This document shows positions 24,382 to 26,111 of a stretch of DNA of 26,111 nucleotides, in pieces. Made by a program: the position numbers and the translations under genes. This DNA comes from JBAXBF01 sp034429745 (GTDB taxonomy: Bacteria; Chloroflexota; Anaerolineae; Anaerolineales; DRKV01). The notes under the pieces are model-generated. The model worked only from the letters and a program-made list of their open reading frames with translations, was not told where the DNA came from and did no database searches. How positions within the stretch are numbered: the first letter of the stretch is position 1; each line of letters starts with the position of its first letter. Where the stretch lies: positions 1 through 26,111 of the forward strand of contig DAOUFY010000074.1 in NCBI GenBank assembly GCA_034429745.1, read 5' to 3'.

Positions 24382-26111
24382 ATGACAAACAATAACTTAC
24401 CTCTTATAACCTTAACTATAGATGGCACTCAAATTACTGCTGAGTCTGGCTTAACCATTCTCGAAGCGGCTCAGAAAGCCGGTATATATATTCCAACCTT
24501 ATGTGCATACAAAGGTTTATCTCCCTTTGGAGGCTGCCGCTTATGTTTGGTACAAATTGAAGGCAGACCCCAATTCTTCTCCTCTTGCACCACACCAATC
24601 GCGGAAGGGATGATTGTCCACACCAACACCCCGGACCTGCAGACCATCCGTAAAGAAATGCTTAGCCTAATTCTCAGCGATCACCCTTCAGTTTGCTTTT
24701 CTTGTCCCGAAAATACATTCTGCGACAGCAACATGACAACGTTGTGCAAAACAGAATGGGTAACAGGCTGCCATAACTGCCCCCAAAATGGCGATTGTGA
24801 ACTGCAAAAAGTTGTAGCCGCTCTTGGAATTACTCATATAAAATATTCAGCCCTTGCTCGTAAATTCGATCCTGAAACGTACGATCCATTTTATGACCGC
24901 GATTACAATCTGTGTATTCTTTGCGGCAGGTGCATCCGCGCTTGTCAGGAATACCGTCTTGCTGAAGTGCTAAGTTTCCAGCATAGAGGTCCGTTTACGA
25001 GAGTAGGTACAGCATTTGAACGCAGCCATCTAGAGGCAGATTGCGAATTTTGCGGTTCATGTGTAACAGTTTGTCCCACCGGCGCACTTGCTGAAAAAAC
25101 TCGCAAATGGTTAGGCGCAGCAGAAAAAGAGGTTCAGACAACTTGTTCTTTTTGCGGATTAGGATGCCAAATTCAACTTCAAGTTAAAGGCAACGAAGTC
25201 ATTGGAAGCGTGCCAACAACACAACCGCTTAATTCACTCGAGCAACTATGCGTTAAGGGTCGTTTTGCAGTCTATGAAGTGCTCAATCAACCACAACGTC
25301 TCACGCGACCTTATCTTTGGGAAAACGGCATAAAACATTATCTAACCCCAACAGAAGCTGTTCAAATGGCAGCTGAAAAACTTGCTGAATGTCCTCCTCA
25401 CCTATTTGGTCTAGCGTTATCCGCAGATTGCACCAATGAGGAGCTATACATTGCTCGAAAATTCATCCAGCAAGTAATGAACTCACCCAACATTGAAAAC
25501 CTCAGCCGCTTCGCTTATGGAAATTCTCTCCGCCCAACCATTCGGCACCTTAGCAATCAGGCAAATTGGGAAGATTTGGAAAACGCCCAAGTCATTTTTA
25601 GCATCGGCTTTGATGGCCGCTATAATCAATCCGTAATCGGAAGCAAAATTAAGCGGGCTATGCAAAATGGAGCGATACTAATCACCCTTTATCCAGGCTT
25701 GCATCATCTTAGCAGGCACGCCACTATCTGGATTAATCCTCATTCAGGAGAAGAACATCTTGCCTTGCATAGCTTGGTTGCCGCTTTGCAACATCATTCT
25801 TCAACTTCTGAAGACACTTGGGTCGGCAAAACTGCAGATTTCCTACTCAATCATTCAAAGCGCGTGTTATTGATAGGAAATCAATTTTTACACCAAGAAA
25901 ATTCCGACTTAATTTTCAACGCTATTGATGAGCTGCTTTACACGCTTCCTTTTGCTACCTTAACCTTCCCTCTTCAAGCTAATCTTGTTGGTTCGTTGTG
26001 GCTGCAAACCTTATCCGAATTTAATTACAATTTACAGCCCAACTCCATTCAACAACAGGAAAAATCCAATTCTACCTCATGGATTTTAAAACCTGATCAC
26101 CTTCAAGAAAA
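24382..26111 (+). CDS. NuoG-like iron-sulfur / molybdopterin-fold subunit (partial, runs off the window)
   Basis: 576 codons are visible with no stop before the edge. Domains in order: a plant-type [2Fe-2S] (Cys41, 52, 55, 69); a His-ligated cluster motif H101-x3-C105-x2-C108-x5-C114, followed by extra Cys122 and a second C130-x2-C133-x5-C139 ending ELQ; and two [4Fe-4S] motifs (Cys178-188 and Cys221-231). A molybdopterin-oxidoreductase [4Fe-4S] domain follows (Cys255, 258, 262, 290, with LCVKGRF). The catalytic Sec/Cys-His of formate dehydrogenases (RVUHG or RLCHS) aligns with R-F-A-Y-G at 377-381, so the active residue is Ala379. The region after about residue 465 looks shortened. It is therefore more likely an electron-wiring subunit, as in NuoG, than a formate dehydrogenase. 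The ATG has no Shine-Dalgarno and lies 9 nt after the nuoF-like stop. Confidence 0.87.
   Translation, partial: MTNNNLPLITLTIDGTQITAESGLTILEAAQKAGIYIPTLCAYKGLSPFGGCRLCLVQIEGRPQFFSSCTTPIAEGMIVHTNTPDLQTIRKEMLSLILSDHPSVCFSCPENTFCDSNMTTLCKTEWVTGCHNCPQNGDCELQKVVAALGITHIKYSALARKFDPETYDPFYDRDYNLCILCGRCIRACQEYRLAEVLSFQHRGPFTRVGTAFERSHLEADCEFCGSCVTVCPTGALAEKTRKWLGAAEKEVQTTCSFCGLGCQIQLQVKGNEVIGSVPTTQPLNSLEQLCVKGRFAVYEVLNQPQRLTRPYLWENGIKHYLTPTEAVQMAAEKLAECPPHLFGLALSADCTNEELYIARKFIQQVMNSPNIENLSRFAYGNSLRPTIRHLSNQANWEDLENAQVIFSIGFDGRYNQSVIGSKIKRAMQNGAILITLYPGLHHLSRHATIWINPHSGEEHLALHSLVAALQHHSSTSEDTWVGKTADFLLNHSKRVLLIGNQFLHQENSDLIFNAIDELLYTLPFATLTFPLQANLVGSLWLQTLSEFNYNLQPNSIQQQEKSNSTSWILKPDHLQE

Noticed and set aside
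25513..25524. Hidden selenocysteine (TGA) in the NuoG-like gene
   Set aside because: The codons at the catalytic position read TTC GCT TAT GGA, with no in-frame TGA, so the residue is Ala.

Overview
The window (about 26 kb, roughly 43% G+C by eye) is densely packed bacterial chromosome with no rRNA, tRNA, CRISPR array or insertion sequence that I can see. The gene mix fits a Gram-positive-like or deep-branching anaerobe. It includes ribonuclease J, a T-box leader on valS, a MEMO protein with an extra N-terminal domain, a site-2 protease with an N-terminal extension, a fused NfeD/ClpP-class protease, and a soluble NuoE/NuoF/NuoG-like module of HydB/HndC type. My best guess is a Chloroflexota (Anaerolineae-like) organism, with a Firmicute as the alternative. 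This is inference from gene content, not from a marker gene.

Layout. (1) Positions 1-2050, minus strand: a small catabolic-looking operon of a DUF2877 (AllH/YlbF-like) gene, a cyclase-family hydrolase and the first 28 codons of a third gene. A strong promoter with a 13-bp palindrome in its spacer drives it. (2) 2079-5516, minus: nfeD-like membrane protease, tsaD and galE in one run. (3) 5697-6362, plus: pcm. (4) 6388-11124, minus: mutL, a MEMO-family gene and RNase J, with mutL and MEMO translationally close. (5) 11179-12138, plus: a LysM protein sharing a divergent promoter with mutL, convergent with (6) 12166-15718, minus: an orphan hybrid sensor kinase and an M50 site-2 protease. (7) 15954-18731, plus: a Ca2+-type P-type ATPase, convergent with (8) 18775-21465, minus: valS, preceded by a well-formed valine T-box riboswitch. 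(9) 22053 to the end, plus: a three-gene flavin/iron-sulfur NAD(H) oxidoreductase operon whose last gene runs off the window.

How the genes work together. Most of the window is housekeeping: tRNA modification and charging, mismatch repair, RNA decay, protein repair, cell-envelope proteolysis and ion transport. The accessory interest is at the two ends. At the left is a ureide/amide-type catabolic operon with its own operator-like site. At the right is an NADH-linked electron-transfer complex. Its NuoG-like subunit keeps all the iron-sulfur motifs, carries a duplicated cysteine cluster, and has lost the catalytic Sec/Cys-His pair of formate dehydrogenases.

A recurring regulatory pattern is that several -10 boxes (mutL, DUF2877, nfeD) lie so close to the start codon that leaderless or near-leaderless mRNAs are predicted. 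I found no convincing case for a wholly new defence or mobile system here.
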